Source of the DNA: Undaria pinnatifida | Taxonomy: Eukaryota; Sar; Phaeophyceae; Laminariales; Alariaceae | Length of the DNA stretch: 64,000 nt | Assembly (NCBI GenBank): GCA_012845835.1 | Contig: JABAKD010000010.1 | Span: 17,123,204 to 17,187,203, forward strand | Direction of reading: 5' to 3' | In this document: piece by piece, positions 1-14,399 of the stretch | Layout of the letters: every line of letters begins with the position of its first letter | How positions within the stretch are numbered: the first letter of the stretch is position 1 | Notes under the pieces: generated by a model | Database searches by the model: none | What the model was told of the DNA's origin: nothing | The model's input: the letters and a program-made list of their open reading frames with translations, nothing else | Program-made: the position numbers and the translations under genes

Positions 1-456
1 ACCCGATACCTACGGATATATTTTCACGAAACAGGAACCCGTGCCTTGATGGTGGCCTCCTTAAGAATGCCCGAAAAAGTATCTTATCCGCCCCCTTGCG
101 TAAAAGTGGGACTTGCGAACTCGACTCAAGCCTACGGACGGCGGCAAACGTCTTTCGAATGTCCCGACTTCAATCAATCAACCAGATAGCTCCACATGAA
201 AAAACACCATTTCCGGGCGCAGCAATCACAGATTCAACAAAATCGCGAACGAAGCCTTTCGTAATTCGCCGTTCTTCTTCTACTGTTGTACCTCATGGCC
301 ACCTCGCTCCTTGCCCAAGAGGCAACAGGCGCCCAAAACCTTGCAAATCTCACACGCGACACCTTAGACGCGAACAAAATCGAGTAGAAAACATGATACG
401 GCACAAAAATTCAAGGCGCTCTCTGATCCAGCAAACAAACTCCCACCCCCGCCTCC
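1..456. other. 3' flank of the CRNKL1-like gene, no gene seen
   Basis: This stretch lies downstream of the minus-strand stop codon. Open frames here are antisense continuations of the low-complexity last exon and look like no known protein. I saw no clear AATAAA signal on the minus strand, so the 3' end of the transcript is not placed. Confidence 0.5.
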
Positions 457-3400
457 TTATTCCTCCTCGTCTTCCTCCTCTTCTCCACCGCTATCCCCTC
501 CGTCCTTTGTACTCCTCTCCGCCTTCGCTCCGTTTCCCTCCCCCCCTCCTCCCTCCTCTTCTTTCGCCCCCCGTACCCCCCTCCCCTCCTCCTCCTCCTC
601 CTCCTCCTCCTCCTCCTCCTCCTGCGCCGCCACCCCTTCCCCCCGCCCCTCCTCCCCCTCCTCCTCTCCTTCTCGTTCCGGCTCGTCATCATTCAACCTC
701 CTCTTGCTCGACTCCGGTCCTTCCTCTTCCTCTTCCTCTTCTTCCACATCATCAAGGTCAATCTCCTCTCGATCAACTCCCCCCACCGCTCCACCACCCT
801 CCAACTCCCCTTGCTTGCGCTTAATACCACCCTCCTCCCCGCCCCCCGTCCCCGCATTCTTATTGCCCCCACCCCCGGCTCCACCCCCGCCTCCGCCGAG
901 CTTGAAACCGGCCAGAGCGTTGGCGCCGGCGCCCTCCCTTTTCCACTTCTGGGCCATCTCCAAGATTTTGAGGTTGGCCGGTTTGGTCTCGTCGTCGGGG
1001 AATTGGTAGTCGTAGTACTCTTCCCACCCCATCCCCTCCCCGTTCGTCCCGGTCATCATGCGCCGCTTCTTGAACTTGCGCGGCATCTTGCTCTCCACTT
1101 CCTGGGCTCGCGCGTACACATGCGACAACGAGGAACGGGGACATATTCACGTTTCGGTTTCGATGTATAAAACTACGCCATGTATAGGAAGGGGCGTCAT
1201 CATCGTATGAATTATCTCCGTACTCCGTAGGACCGTAGACTCCTCGCACCCCACAATGCCGGGACGAAGCACGTCGATGCCGAAACGGAGCACATCGGGT
1301 TTTCACCGACCAAGCAAGCATCGCGTGCACCAAGCGCGAAGCGCCGTGAGGTGTCTTTCGGCGAGTCGGAGGAAGGGTGAGCATCCTATAAGAGGGGCAG
1401 CTCGACTAAAAACAATAAGGCAAAACCGTTTCCCTCCCAGGAGGAGGACAAGACACAATACGACAAAACGACGCGAATATCGGGCATATCATATCAATTG
1501 CGTGTGCGTAGGCTATCGTTTTCCGTCGCTTGCGGTATGAGCGTCAATCCTTAGGGACCGTACAGGAAAACGCGCATATAGTACCAGATGCGTCTTCAGT
1601 AGCTTCTGACTTAGGGGGATCAGACGGACAAGAACATATTTTAGGTGGTAAACGGCCCTAACGACACTAGAGTACGCATTTAGCTTATAAATAGGGGGGT
1701 CAGACGGACAAGAAAAAGCTTTGGGTGGTGGAGCCCCTTAGGCTGACTGACACCTACGGAATACCGCGCACTGCGAGCCAAGCTCTTACCTTGAGCCCCT
1801 TGCTCTTGCCCCGTCCCTTGGCCTCCGCCTTCTCCGCTGCCCGCCACGCCTCCAAGAGCTTCACCCTGAAAAATACGAGCGCACATACATAGCGCAGGCG
1901 ACAAGATTCAGGATCTCCACTTGGCCCTTCTCCCACTATCGATAAGTCATCAACTCAATTTCAAGTAAAGTGTCCCTGAAAAGGTGGATATGAGCAGGTT
2001 CAAGGGGGCAGCGACTTAAACTGTTTTGGGTTCATGTACAGCTGAAAAACAAAGTATGACCGCTTTCTTATCATGGTGCGAGCATGCAGCACACGGCACG
2101 ACAGCGCAAGCCGTGCGCATGTCTTACAGTTACTTGCATTGGAGTTCGACCGTAAGGTTTGTCGTCAGCTAATGTATCAACAGCAGCCAATGTACTAATA
2201 GCAGCCAGCCCGTTGCTTCGTATGAAGGATGCTGCAATCGTCAGTTTTATTCGTCAATGTTTCCCAATTCCACAATCAAGTAAGTTCCAAAAGAGTTGAG
2301 CAAAAACGCTTCAGCGGAATCTATAGCCGTCTTAGACCAGATTCCACCACATCCCCCTGCTCTTCTTGTCTGTTTTCGTTCTCGGAGCGAAATTAAGATA
2401 GGGGTGGAACTGTGATGTCAAAACCATTTCAACTTTTTGACAGGGCTTTTCAGCTGAAGAGCACCCCAAAATCGGACTGATTCTACGATATCCCCCCCCC
2501 CGCCATAACCCTTGAATGTATTTAACGAACGTTTCATGGCTGATCGACACGAGGAAGGATGACGTCGGAGTGGCAAAGGGCACCGTACTTCAGGAGATGC
2601 TGCCGGAAGCTGGTTTCAAAAGCCAGCCATTTCGTTGAAGAAAAGTTGGGGGGGCTACTGTAGTAAGACTCATCGTTGGGATATCATCGGTGTTTTATAG
2701 AATATAATTGAATCATACACCTAGGCCATAGGAGTTTCCACCGGGTTGCACTTCCATATTTCTGAAAAGTCAGTCTTCGGGTGGGGTAGAAAGCCTCCTC
2801 AACATCTTGGGGGAGTCTTAGATAAAAAAAGGAGCGAATGCTCTCGCAGTATGTTGTCGCCTCCTACCCACCAAACACGTCGGAATACCGCAATACGGCA
2901 TCACCGCGAGGTTAACTTAGCGGTAAAAACTTGGTCTGGGCCACCGTAAGTACGTAACATCCTCTGCCCCCTTATCACCAAAGCCACATGTTATACTTGG
3001 AATCCCTGCAATTTCTCTGGCTGGCAGCTCCGTTGGTTGTTACATTGCCACATATGGGCTTTGGTAATTACCCGTAAGCAGCTCGAATATTTAAGGGGTA
3101 ATTCGCGTTACGTACAAAATATTTTAGCGGTAATCCGACATCGGCTACCCACAGGATGGGTTTTGCTCCCCCTATTCCTATCAACCCTGCACGAGATGAG
3201 GGAGAGAACGGTTAAGAGCGGTTAATACCCACGGGAGAAAAAAACTAAGCGGTCGCACACGCACCTCTCCTCCTTAAGCCCCTGCTTGCGAAGGTGGTCG
3301 TACCCCCGACGGAAAACGCCTCTCGCAGCGACCAAATCCTCCTTCGTCTCGTACTGCGCGTAGCTTATCCACACCTATGAAAAACACACAAAAAAAAAAG

Positions 3401-6400
3401 AAAAGAATCAGACAGCGAATAGCAGACAGCATGCAGCTGACATCAAGACATCAGATAACATGACCTTTTCTCATAACAAGACAGCAGATACCAGAAAACA
3501 GATAGCACAAAACAGACAGACAACAGATAGCAGAGAGCAGCAACACGAGGGGAGGGGGAAGAGAGGAAACCTGTGGCCACGGCTTGTCCAGAAGGTCGCT
3601 TGAGGGTAGACAGCTTCTGACGGGTTAAGCTGGAAAGTAAAAAGTGATGATAAAAAAAGAAAAGAAAAGAAAAAGAGAGCAGCAGTGCCGCAGCATTTCC
3701 AGGTCAGAGGAACGTTAAAAAGACAGCAGTGGGTAGCAAATCTCCCGTCGTCTCGTACTGAGCCTATCTCATCCACTCCTACTAATCACGAGCGAATACG
3801 AGTCTTCAATATTGACGGGACCAAAAAAAATAGTAAACACCTTTTCGGCTTGCCCGAAGCGCCCGCCGACCTCCACAACGCAAAACAAGTTGACGATCAC
3901 AGGAATAAATATCCAAGGCGTTTCACGGGTCATGACCCGGCCCGAGGGTTGGGTCAGGAGGTTTTCAAAAACTAGTGGGTCGAATCGGGTCGGGCCGGGT
4001 CAGGAGGTGTTGGAAACCTCACGGATCGGGTCGGGAAACGGGTAAGGAGGTGTTCTAATCTCACGGGTCGATTCGGGTCGGGTCGGGTCACCCTGACCCA
4101 ATCTGATTTGCGATAATGTATCCGACCCGCGAAAATCTCTGCCACTATCACACGTGCTGTTGCGCGAGTTTCTAGCTCGGATACTATCAACACTCAGTAG
4201 GGAAGAGCTGATTCAGAGGGGAGGGAGTGCTGCACTGCACGACACTCGTGAGCATGGTCCCCCCTCATGTGGGCTATGCGACACCGCACCTTTACATGCT
4301 GAGTGCGCTCCAGCAACCTTTCGAAGAGCTGCCGCGCCCTCTCGGTCTCCCCGTTCTCCGCCTGCCGAGTGCATTCAAGGAATTACGTTTGAGCTCAGCG
4401 TGTAAGGGAAGAAATCGTTGGGAGTTTTTTTATCGTTTTTTATACCTGGTATATATTTTTCCTCCGCACGCAGGTGAAACAAAAGCTCAGCCTCTTCTTG
4501 GGTTTTCCGGGGGAAAAACGACGAAAATAAATTGACGATTCCGCAAAAGAATCCATTACACGAAGCAGCCCGGGACACGCCGGGTAAAGGGGGGCGCGTG
4601 TTCACTAGTGCATTCACTAGTGTACTCGCTAGCGTGTTCAAAGCCTCACTAGTGTGTTCGCTAGCGTGTTCAAAGCCTCACTCTCTACGGTGGTGTGTTC
4701 GCTAGCTTGTTCAAAGCCTCACTAGTGTGTTCGCTACCGTGCTCAAAGCCTCACTGGTGCGTTCACTAGTGTTCGTTAGCGAGTTCAAAGCGCAACCCGT
4801 CGTAACAAGACGACACACGCACCGCATTCTTACACTATTAGTAGCATAATATGCACGGTACTGCCGCAGGCTCTTCCTAGACAGTTGATGCTACCAACAT
4901 CGAAAATCTCTTTTGTTTTTGGTCGATATACACGGGCCTCAAAAAGGCTTACCCGTAACCCTTTACCTTTGGAAAAAACACGCACTTTCTTTTAGGCGAC
5001 CAAACAACTCGCAATTAGTGTTGGATATATCCTCACAGAAGCAACAAGGGTTTCACTTATTGCTTAACTCAACTTGAGCCCTTATTAGGCCATGATTTAT
5101 GGTACCTCCATCCAGGTCACTGATGTTCCTGACATTCGTTTCGCCGCCCAAAGATCAAGATGCCGACATAAGAGTTCCAAACAGTGTATGTTAAAAGATA
5201 GTCTAGATGTAGAAGCTAACAGCACTGTTCAATATATTCGTCGGCATTTTTCGGAGGGGTGGTTGTACGATTTTGAAAAGCCGAAACACACAAACGCGCC
5301 GCAGCGCCACAACACGCTACAGACCATGGCGATCGAGGTGCGCCAGGGTCAAGCGGCAGCTGCTCGGCAAATGGCCCATGGGGCTGCCGCATCTTTGCGG
5401 ATTACTGCTGTTTTGTGCGTGTGTGCACGCGGGGGCAAAAAAAAAAAAATACCGCCTAAGCTCGAGACAACATCTGGAGAAGAAATACCATGCCCCGGTC
5501 TCAGTCTGAGATCGGGACGATCGGGACGAAACACCCCTTTTCGGTGGATTTTCCAATCTTGGAAATTGTCAGAACCAACATTCGTCTCCACATGCTGTGT
5601 ACACAGATCTTGCTGTAGGCGAATCTTGTATAGATCGAGACGAAAACACCCCCTTTCGGTGGGTTTTTTTATCTTGGAAATTGCCAGAACCAAGATTCCT
5701 CTTCACATGCAGTGTACACAGATCTTACTGTTCGTAGGCGAATCTTGTACAGATCAACATCTATGGCCTACATCGGGGCACCATAAACAGTGGCCTTACT
5801 CCAGAGAAGAAAAAAATGGAAACAAAGGTCGACTTTCTTTTGGACCTGAAAGCAGCATCGGCCACATGAAGCAGCCGGGCACTTTTTGCTTGGGTAGGGG
5901 CGGGTGTCCTTCCTGCGAACGCAAGCCTTATGACGCGCCCGCGGCATGGTGATAAACGACGCGTCCTACGACGTACGATAGAGGTGTACCTTTTTTTGGC
6001 TATTCTGTTTTCTGAAAGACGGAGCTCCTTGACCCAACATCGTCGGAACTTGATAAGCCTTTTTCTTCGTCATATTTTTCGTTTTGTACCTACGTAGGCC
6101 ATGGAAGTTTTCATCGAATTGCACTTTTATGTTCCCCGAATCAGTTTTTGGGAGAGGAATAGACCTCCTCAAGAGAGGAACCTCAGGAAAAAAAAGGGTC
6201 AACCTCTATCGAAGCATGCTTCAAGTACTATTAATAGTCCTGATCCATGTCGGCGGCCCCGTTGGTCCATTCATAGGTTAACCATTTTAGCACCGCACTC
6301 CCGACATGGGGACGAAACACTTGGAGTTAGACTAAGAACATTTTAGGAGTTGGAAATGGGTTAATTTCGTAACTACTAAAGTCGATTTCGCTGGTTCGAG

Positions 6401-9400
6401 CCCCCCCCCGAGTGCGTACTACTAATAGCAGAACAGACTCGTAGGGACTTTTTCTTGCGCAAAAATTGACTCGCGGAAAGCGCGAGAGCGTGAGTTAGCA
6501 GACTTGGATGAAAATCGACGGCCGAGGGCTGAGGGCTGAGGTTTTGTATCAGGGCTAGCACTGCTGTAGTTCTGTGCTTAGGTACAACACCACGCCGCAG
6601 CAGCAGGACAGGCGAAGTTCCAAACGATATGCACAGCAAACAATCAACAAAGTTGACACCCCCAGCTCACCCAGCAGTGCACATAGGTGCTGATCAGGCG
6701 TCTTCCTATGACACATGTCGTACCGTCGTACTCGTTCGGAGATCAGAAGCACGTGCAAATGTAGTATCATAGACGGCAAGCAACCGCGAGTACCTTCGTA
6801 CTTCATAAAGGCTACAGCTGCAGCGGGTACAAATCGTGACAAAAGATTAAAGGACAGATGCTGCCGACGTAAAGCCAACAAACTGAAGGTTGTATATACC
6901 ACCACCGATCGCCCTCAACAAAACCACCACCAGATTTTCGGCGGGGATACAAAAACCAACGTGAAAAAACTCAAAAAAAAAAGATGGATGCGTCAAGAGT
7001 TTAGGTACGGCACACATCGGCGATTTTCAGAGTCACTGTAGATAAGTTAACCCGGGGATCGTACCGGTTCGCATTCGATTGGCTGGGTCCTCCTGGGTGA
7101 GTTGCTATTGGCCAAGTGGGACAGTAGTGGGTGATTGTTTGTTGCAGCACCAAGCAGCAGCACCAACACAAGCAGCAGTTGAACCGTGCGTGTGTAGCTT
7201 CTACGAGAACAGAGTAGAGCAAAGCACAGACGTGTCAACCAGTACTACTGTTGTACTGGTTGTACTGTTGGTTACGTGTCTCTCTACTGGTGGTGCCGGT
7301 GTGTGATGCTCTACAGGCGGTGCCGGTAGTTCTACTGCAGCGTGACCTTACATGTACAGCCTCGCCGCTGGGCTGTCCGAGGTTGTGCCAGAGCATTTCG
7401 TGGGATCATGCAGATAATGTCAATTCAGGTACTATTGAAGAATCATTTGAGTATTAGATTGCACGTTCGACACAAAGAGCTGAATATTCGACAACATACA
7501 GCTGCACGTCAGCCTTGAGTCAGTTTAGATGTTGGGCTGTTTCCGAAGAGCTGGGCTGTTCGAACGAACTGAGAACGCCCGAGAACCTGAACTCCCACCG
7601 AGGTTTACATTCGTATTGTGTACATATTATATAGATACAAGTATGGATCCCAAAATTAACTCACTACACTTCCACGTATGTGTCGGGTGTTGATTACTAC
7701 TCGGTAATAGCAAAGAGACAAGCTCGAGCTGGAGCCCAACACCGTCACACACCCAAGACATTTGCTTCGCACAGAGCAAAACGGGATCAAAAATCTCTGG
7801 CGACGTTCATCAAGAACACCGACCACACCAACGTAGCACGCGAAGAGGGTACAAACAGGGCTCCGTCTACCAATCAACAAAAATACGTCCCAGCGGCTGC
7901 GCTGAAATAAATACATCAGGATCCCCAAAAACCAATTAAAAAACGTCCCAACGGCAGTGCCGAAATACATCAGAAACCCCAACCAACAAAAAACAGTGGA
8001 CGCGGAACAAATACACCAGGACCCCCATCCTCTATCCCCCCCCTTACCTCAAAATCGATGTACGCCTTCCACAGGGTTTCCGGCATGTCCAGGACTGGTT
8101 GGCGAATCGCAAGCTCGAAGACGGCGCGCGACCTCTCCGTCTCTCCGACCCATCCTTCCAGCGCCGCGAACTCAGCCCAAGCTCCGCAGTCGCTCGGAAA
8201 CGCCTCCAAATATTTGCTGCGGAAATGTATGAATAGCAAAATGTGATCAGCATGCATCTTCAAGATGTCGACATATACTATCCTTATTATATACTATATA
8301 ATATATACTATATGCTATATACTATTAGGCCAAGGCAGTGGTCCTATTGTAATCCTCCGTGCAAGATTTACTGTGGCCCATTGCATGGCCAAATCACACC
8401 TTGCTGTATTTGCTGACGTGTACCTCTGTCTCGTAGTTTGTGACCACGGAGCTCGTCTCTCTCGGAGGAGGCAACGGCAAGGGCACTCACTGTTTGCGCT
8501 GGATGTAGGTAGGGTGGAAACATCAGATCAATGTTAAGAACACACACTGCGGACAAGCATCTAGCAAACGGGGTCAGCACACGAACAAAGGATAGTGTCG
8601 AGACGTTACCATAACTTCAGTAACCCTATGAGCTTTTGGCTGTGGGCACCTATTATACTGTAGCAAAACGAGGCCATTGTCTGTAATTCAGGACGAGTGC
8701 TACGACAACGTGTTACAACCATTGTTTCTCAATGACGGGGAGCGCCTGTTTTTTTCTCACACACTTCTACTTTCCATCTTCTGGACAAGCCGTGGTCACA
8801 GGTGTCGTTCCTTCTTCCCCCCCGGTTCTTGCCTTCAATTTTTATCGCGCATAGGGTTCGGCAATCCCACTGCTCGTCGATTTTTCATCGAGTGTTGCTA
8901 GCTAACTCACACTCTCGGGCCTTCCACAAGTCAATTTGTGTACAAGACAAAGTCCCCACGAATTTATCCGAGTATGCACTCGGCGGGGCTCGAACTCACG
9001 AAACTGACCTATACCAGGCTCGAGGATAACCTGATACGCCACCGGGGCGACCGGCTAGTTTTATATCTAGTCGTCGGCATGCCATTCCTCTTTTGCAAAA
9101 CTGAAGATTTTTCATAACCACAGTCAGTGGTCGGCATGCCATTCTTGTTTTGCAAATCTGAATATTTTGTACACCTACAGGTAGTCCATACGCAAAGGTT
9201 TGGCCATCGGGTTGCACTTTCAGTTTACACAGAATCAGTTTTGCCTCAGAAAGGTACAGACTTCTTCAATTGAGGAGCCTCAGCCAAAAAAAGGTGTACC
9301 TTTACCGTGACAAGATGTCTCGGGTCGATACAGCACCCTACTCTACTACCGTCACCCTCCGTAAATATTTGCTGCGGGCACGGAGCAAACAGGGTAAACC

Positions 9401-12400
9401 TACAGAGAAAAAATGTCGATACACCACACCCATACAAGTACATAACTAGGTACCATCTTTTTCGAGACCCAGAAAAGGGAGTATACCACAACCAAATAAA
9501 AAACAAGGCAAAAAGCAAGGTGATGAAACAAACAAAAAAGAACACCGAAAAATCCCAACCCACTACTCGTACGGCAAAGACAAAAACAACAGACTCGTTC
9601 GGACTGGTCAGTCAGCGTTATTTTGTGCGGTTGCTATTTTATAAAACAATTTAAAAATACGTCAGCTGTGAGCTCCATAAATATAAGGGTCGATACTCAT
9701 CTTTGCAAGCTGCGTGATACACCAGCCGCCCGTTTTTCAACGGATGCATTATTAATTTCAAGGTAAATGACTCCCATGGATGTTGCAACATCCACAAAAA
9801 ATTATCATGAAAAAGATAAAGGTGCCATAGCAACTATACGTGCTCCATCCCAAGGCAGCAAGCTATTACGATTAATGGTATAGTCGCCACCTGTCCTTTC
9901 TTTAGTTTTCAAGACTGTTCTTTTTACGTCACACATGGCTATACCAGTAGCTCATACGAATGTCGGTGCTCCCCCTTTCCACTCGCGCCCCCCTCCCCCC
10001 CCCCCCAGGATTTGAAGCCAACCTCATCCCGGACGAGAACCTTGCATTCCTAACATATTTTTCATTCCGACATGGTAGCGAGTGCGGCGACGTTTTCTCT
10101 TAGTGTCGTTCGCCCCTGATAAGCACACACACTAGCAAAAAACGGGCGCCAACACACGATAAAAAACGAAGCACTGTCAACACATCACTATACCTAACGC
10201 TGTAGCCCTCTAAATTTAAACTACTTGCTTCGGCGACATCAAAAGTACTGGCCATCCTTTGGACTCAGTTCGTTGGCGCGTCTAGGTGGCACCGGCTTCG
10301 GCGTGCTCTGCTCCACCGTCCTCACGATTCACCCCCAAAAACACGGACACCGAGCTGCAGGATGGCCATAAGGAGCCCCATACACCCCCGAGGGGCCGCG
10401 ACTAACTGTAGCAACCGCGCTAAGGCGGGCTCCATACACTCACCTATAAACCTTCCGGCAGCGGTCGATCTCTCCCAAGTCCCTCTCCAGCTGCACATAC
10501 CCCTTGAATAGCTTCTCTTTCGGGCACATGCCGATTGCCTGGGGGGGGGCGAGGGGAGGGGGGGGGGGGTACACGGAAAAGGTACACGCGCAAAAGGTAC
10601 ACGCGCAAAAGGTACACGCAAACAGAACGCGCGTCTCATCGTCACTGTCCCGTCACAGACAAGCGCTATCCTGTCGACCCTGGAATAACGATCGGGGAGA
10701 TACCAATTCATACCAGCATCTGGTGGTGCCACAGACAAAAATATTCTACTGTTGACCCTGCATAAACTCCTGGGGGAATGCCAGTTGTGCCAGGATGTGG
10801 CGGTCTTTTTTTAATAAAAACTGTTTCAAGTGCGTCAGCCGTGAGTTGATCAACTTAATCCCTATAGAGCCCACAAATCCCTCCCTATATTAACTTTTAG
10901 GAAATTTTGTCCCCCCAAAAGGGTTTCCAGTTGTATGTGAAGGCGTTAGCTTGGGTCGATACTCATCTTTACAAAAGCTGCGCGATACACCGGCCGCGCG
11001 TTTTTACACACGTATCGTCTTTTTGTTGAGGGCGATCCGAAAAAGTAACGTGGTCGGCTGATGCTATTCTTCGAAAAAAGAACGCGGGTTTCATTTCCAT
11101 CGTGACTGCCTCGGCACAGACAAGCGGGGAGGGGGCTGAGGCAGAGAGGGAGAGCGCGCAAGAACCACCGCAACTTACGCCCGAGCATCCCCACGGTGCC
11201 CTACATATGTGAGACACCCATGTCTCTACGATAGGGTCCATTCTAAGGCAAGCGAGAGCAATTCTAGAGCAAGAAAAAAACTGTAGTCGGGGAAACCAAA
11301 CGCCCGGCAATCGCAAGAAGTTCTTGAGAGAGCGAAGCACTGTATCCCACCTCTACCGGGCGGGGGGGGGGGGCTGGGACACCCAGACTTCCACACTCCT
11401 GAACCAAACCCCCGAGCATACACCGCCACAAGGAAACACTCGCGCGTACCCCCCCGTTCCCAGCGAAAACGCCTCATCTCACCTGTCCCAACACCTTCCT
11501 CGCCGCCTGCAGGTCCTTGTGGCGCACCTCGAACTTGGCTAGCATCAGCCAAATCTTGGCGAACGTGAACGACTTGTGAGGGATCACGTCCAGACATGCG
11601 CGGTACACCTCTCTGTGCGGCCCGGTCAAAAAAATAGACGTGTAAATCGGCGGCGGGGCCGGCGCGCGGGGGGGGGGGAGGGAGAGAGGGACGGTAGTAA
11701 ACAACTACATCACACAAAAAAAAATATGGCACAATGATCAACGCCAATCAACCAGGCCGCCACGCATGCCTTCATCCGCCATCTTCGCGCATATGAACCC
11801 CACATGCTTGCCGATGGCGTCACTGGGTTCGCTCAGCGAAACAAACAAAATACCCCCCAAGTGATAGGAAAGGGTAATACACGTAGGCAAGATGGACGCG
11901 ATCCTAACAGACTCGCACCTTGACACTATTGAAATATGTATCCTGATAAATGTGATTGTACCCAAGCTAGAATATGCAAGAGAAGTATGGGAATGGAACA
12001 CGAAGTCCGTAAAACAGCTGGAAACAGCACAGATGACAGCCACTAAAAAAGCACTAGGATGCTCACATACGACAAGCAATACAGTACTGAGAGCAGAACT
12101 GGGAATGCACCCACTTACAAAACAAGTAGAGTCGCGAGAAAGTCGAAACGACAATATCAGCATGAAGTAAGGAACATGCCAAAAAAAAGAGGTTGCCAGC
12201 AATAGTTGATAGGGCTGTATGGGAGAAAGCAACAAAATGGCGAAGAATAACGAGGTGGGAGAGCGTCGTCGACAAAGTATGGAAGGACCCAGGAGGAAAT
12301 CAAGAAGATATACTATTGCTGTCCATACAAAACTTTGGGGATACAAGACAGAAGTGAAATAAATAACACAAGGGAAAGGCTAGCGCCAAAAAAGGCGAAA

Positions 12401-14320
12401 TGAGGAAGAACCCTTAGAAATATACGGGGGGTCAAGAGAAGAGATAGGAATGAAAAAATATGTGCACGGCCCATTTGACTACGCGAAAACGCTGAAACTG
12501 CGTTTTCGCGTAGGGGACCTGAACCTGCCCGAAAGAAGAAAGAGGTATTCTACAGTAGTAGACGGGTGGAGGAGAAAGAAGGCGCACAGAGCTGCCCTTG
12601 TGGCAATGCAGACGAAAGTAGAGCCCACATAGTGGGAGAATGTGAACTGTACAAAGAGAAACGGAGGAAGAGATGACGAAATAGACCAATGTGACATGGG
12701 CAAGATTGGTGCATTAGATAGTAGCGAGGGAACAATCGCCATGTTAGGAGACGGATGGTAGCCACAGACGGCCAGAGACAAAGGAGACAAGACAAGCAAA
12801 ACAGTTTAGCGTAATATATCGAAGAAACGCACTGAGCGCCCGAATGTTGGAGGTGTCTCTATTAGGGGTAAGAACGAACGGTGCTCCGTCTCCAAAGGGG
12901 CGCGTGGTCAATGGTCAAATTACCAAGGCAAGCAACAAATAAGTACGCCCCGCCCCCCCCGGTCTACCCGCTCTCCTCCCCTCGCCCTCTCCCTGCCTCC
13001 CTCCCCGTCGCCTCTTTCTGTCCTCCCTCCTGTATCTGTTGCCTCTGGTCCCTCCCCGTCCTCCCCCCCCCCCCCTTTTCGGTCGGAAGCTTGTATCGGT
13101 CTGTACGCGAGATATTGGGATTGCCGCCGAGTGCGACGCTACAGCATCGGTAGCCCCTGTGCTCAATCGACTCCTCACCTCGTCCTCTTCGCGTCCTCAG
13201 CCTGCAGCTCCTCGAACAGCGCGTAGTTGATCCAGAGGTAGATGTAGCGCCTCCAGTACCGTTTGTCCGCGACAGGCGGCACGTTGGCGATCGCGCGCTC
13301 GTAGACCTACCAGCGGGAAGTTGGAGAGGGGGGGGGGGGGATGAGACAACCGAGTGAGACGTACGAGTTACGGTATGTCCGATACAAATAGTGGGGAATT
13401 GAAGAGTGGACCAGTGTAGGGAAAGCGGCGAGGGGGGGGGTGGATAAGAGAATATACATGGCCGGGAAAACACAAAAACCAAAGCGAGACTGCCGCTCTG
13501 CGCATTTTACCATCTCTCAAGGGCGATTCCGCCGGAAGAAAAAGAAAAACCAAACCGAGACCGCTGTTGCACTGCGCATTTGATCACCTCTCGAGTTCGG
13601 TCCAGGTCTCCCGTCGATTCCTCCAGGCGGAGGTAGTCGAACCAGTTGTCGTAGTCCAATGGCGACGCCGATGCGCGCTCCTCATACTGTAGGCGCCGGT
13701 TGCTCATAATCACCTACCGGAGGAGACGATGTAAAGAAAGAACGGTTTAGAGGGGAAAAAACAAACGTTAGAGGGTAGAAACAACGTTTACTGTGGAGAA
13801 CGCAAATGTTAAAGGGTCCAGTTACGGTTCAATGGGTTCTACATGCCTGTCCACGGGAGCAGGAAGGGGTGAGGGAAGGTGAGAAAGGGGAGGGGCAAGC
13901 GCCCGACGAAACAATGGCAATCACTCTAACACCAACAAGTGCACTCAACACCCGCACGAACACCGAACAAGCAACATCAACAACAACACGAAAATGGCAC
14001 CACCACTACCACCAACCTCGACAACACCAGCACTGACACCAACACCAACAATCAACTACTAAACAACCAACACCGAAAAAAATAGACCAAATCAACACCA
14101 ACAACACCACCGGACACCAACACCAGCAAAAACACGACCACCAAGCCGTGGAAGGTTCGCAACGTACCAGCCTTCCACTGACGGGGTGAAACAACATCAA
14201 CATGAATATCAAAAACATCAACATCAACATCAACATCAACATTACCATTAACAACAACTCAACATCAACAACAGCAACAGCAACAGCAACAACAGCAACA
14301 GCAGCAGCAGCAGCAACAGC

Positions 14321-14399
<79 letters not shown>

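Noticed and set aside
96..824. Long proline/serine-rich open frame on the plus strand
   Set aside because: It is the antisense of the Glu/Gly-rich last exon of the CRNKL1-like gene; its composition follows from the CCT and CCG repeats.
4570..4800. CRISPR-like spaced repeats
   Set aside because: Copies are directly adjacent ~32-bp minisatellite units and there are no spacers; the setting is a eukaryotic intron.
5092..5952. 286-codon plus-strand frame as a gene
   Set aside because: It crosses a 116-bp tandem duplication, has no motif, and lies inside a CRNKL1 intron.
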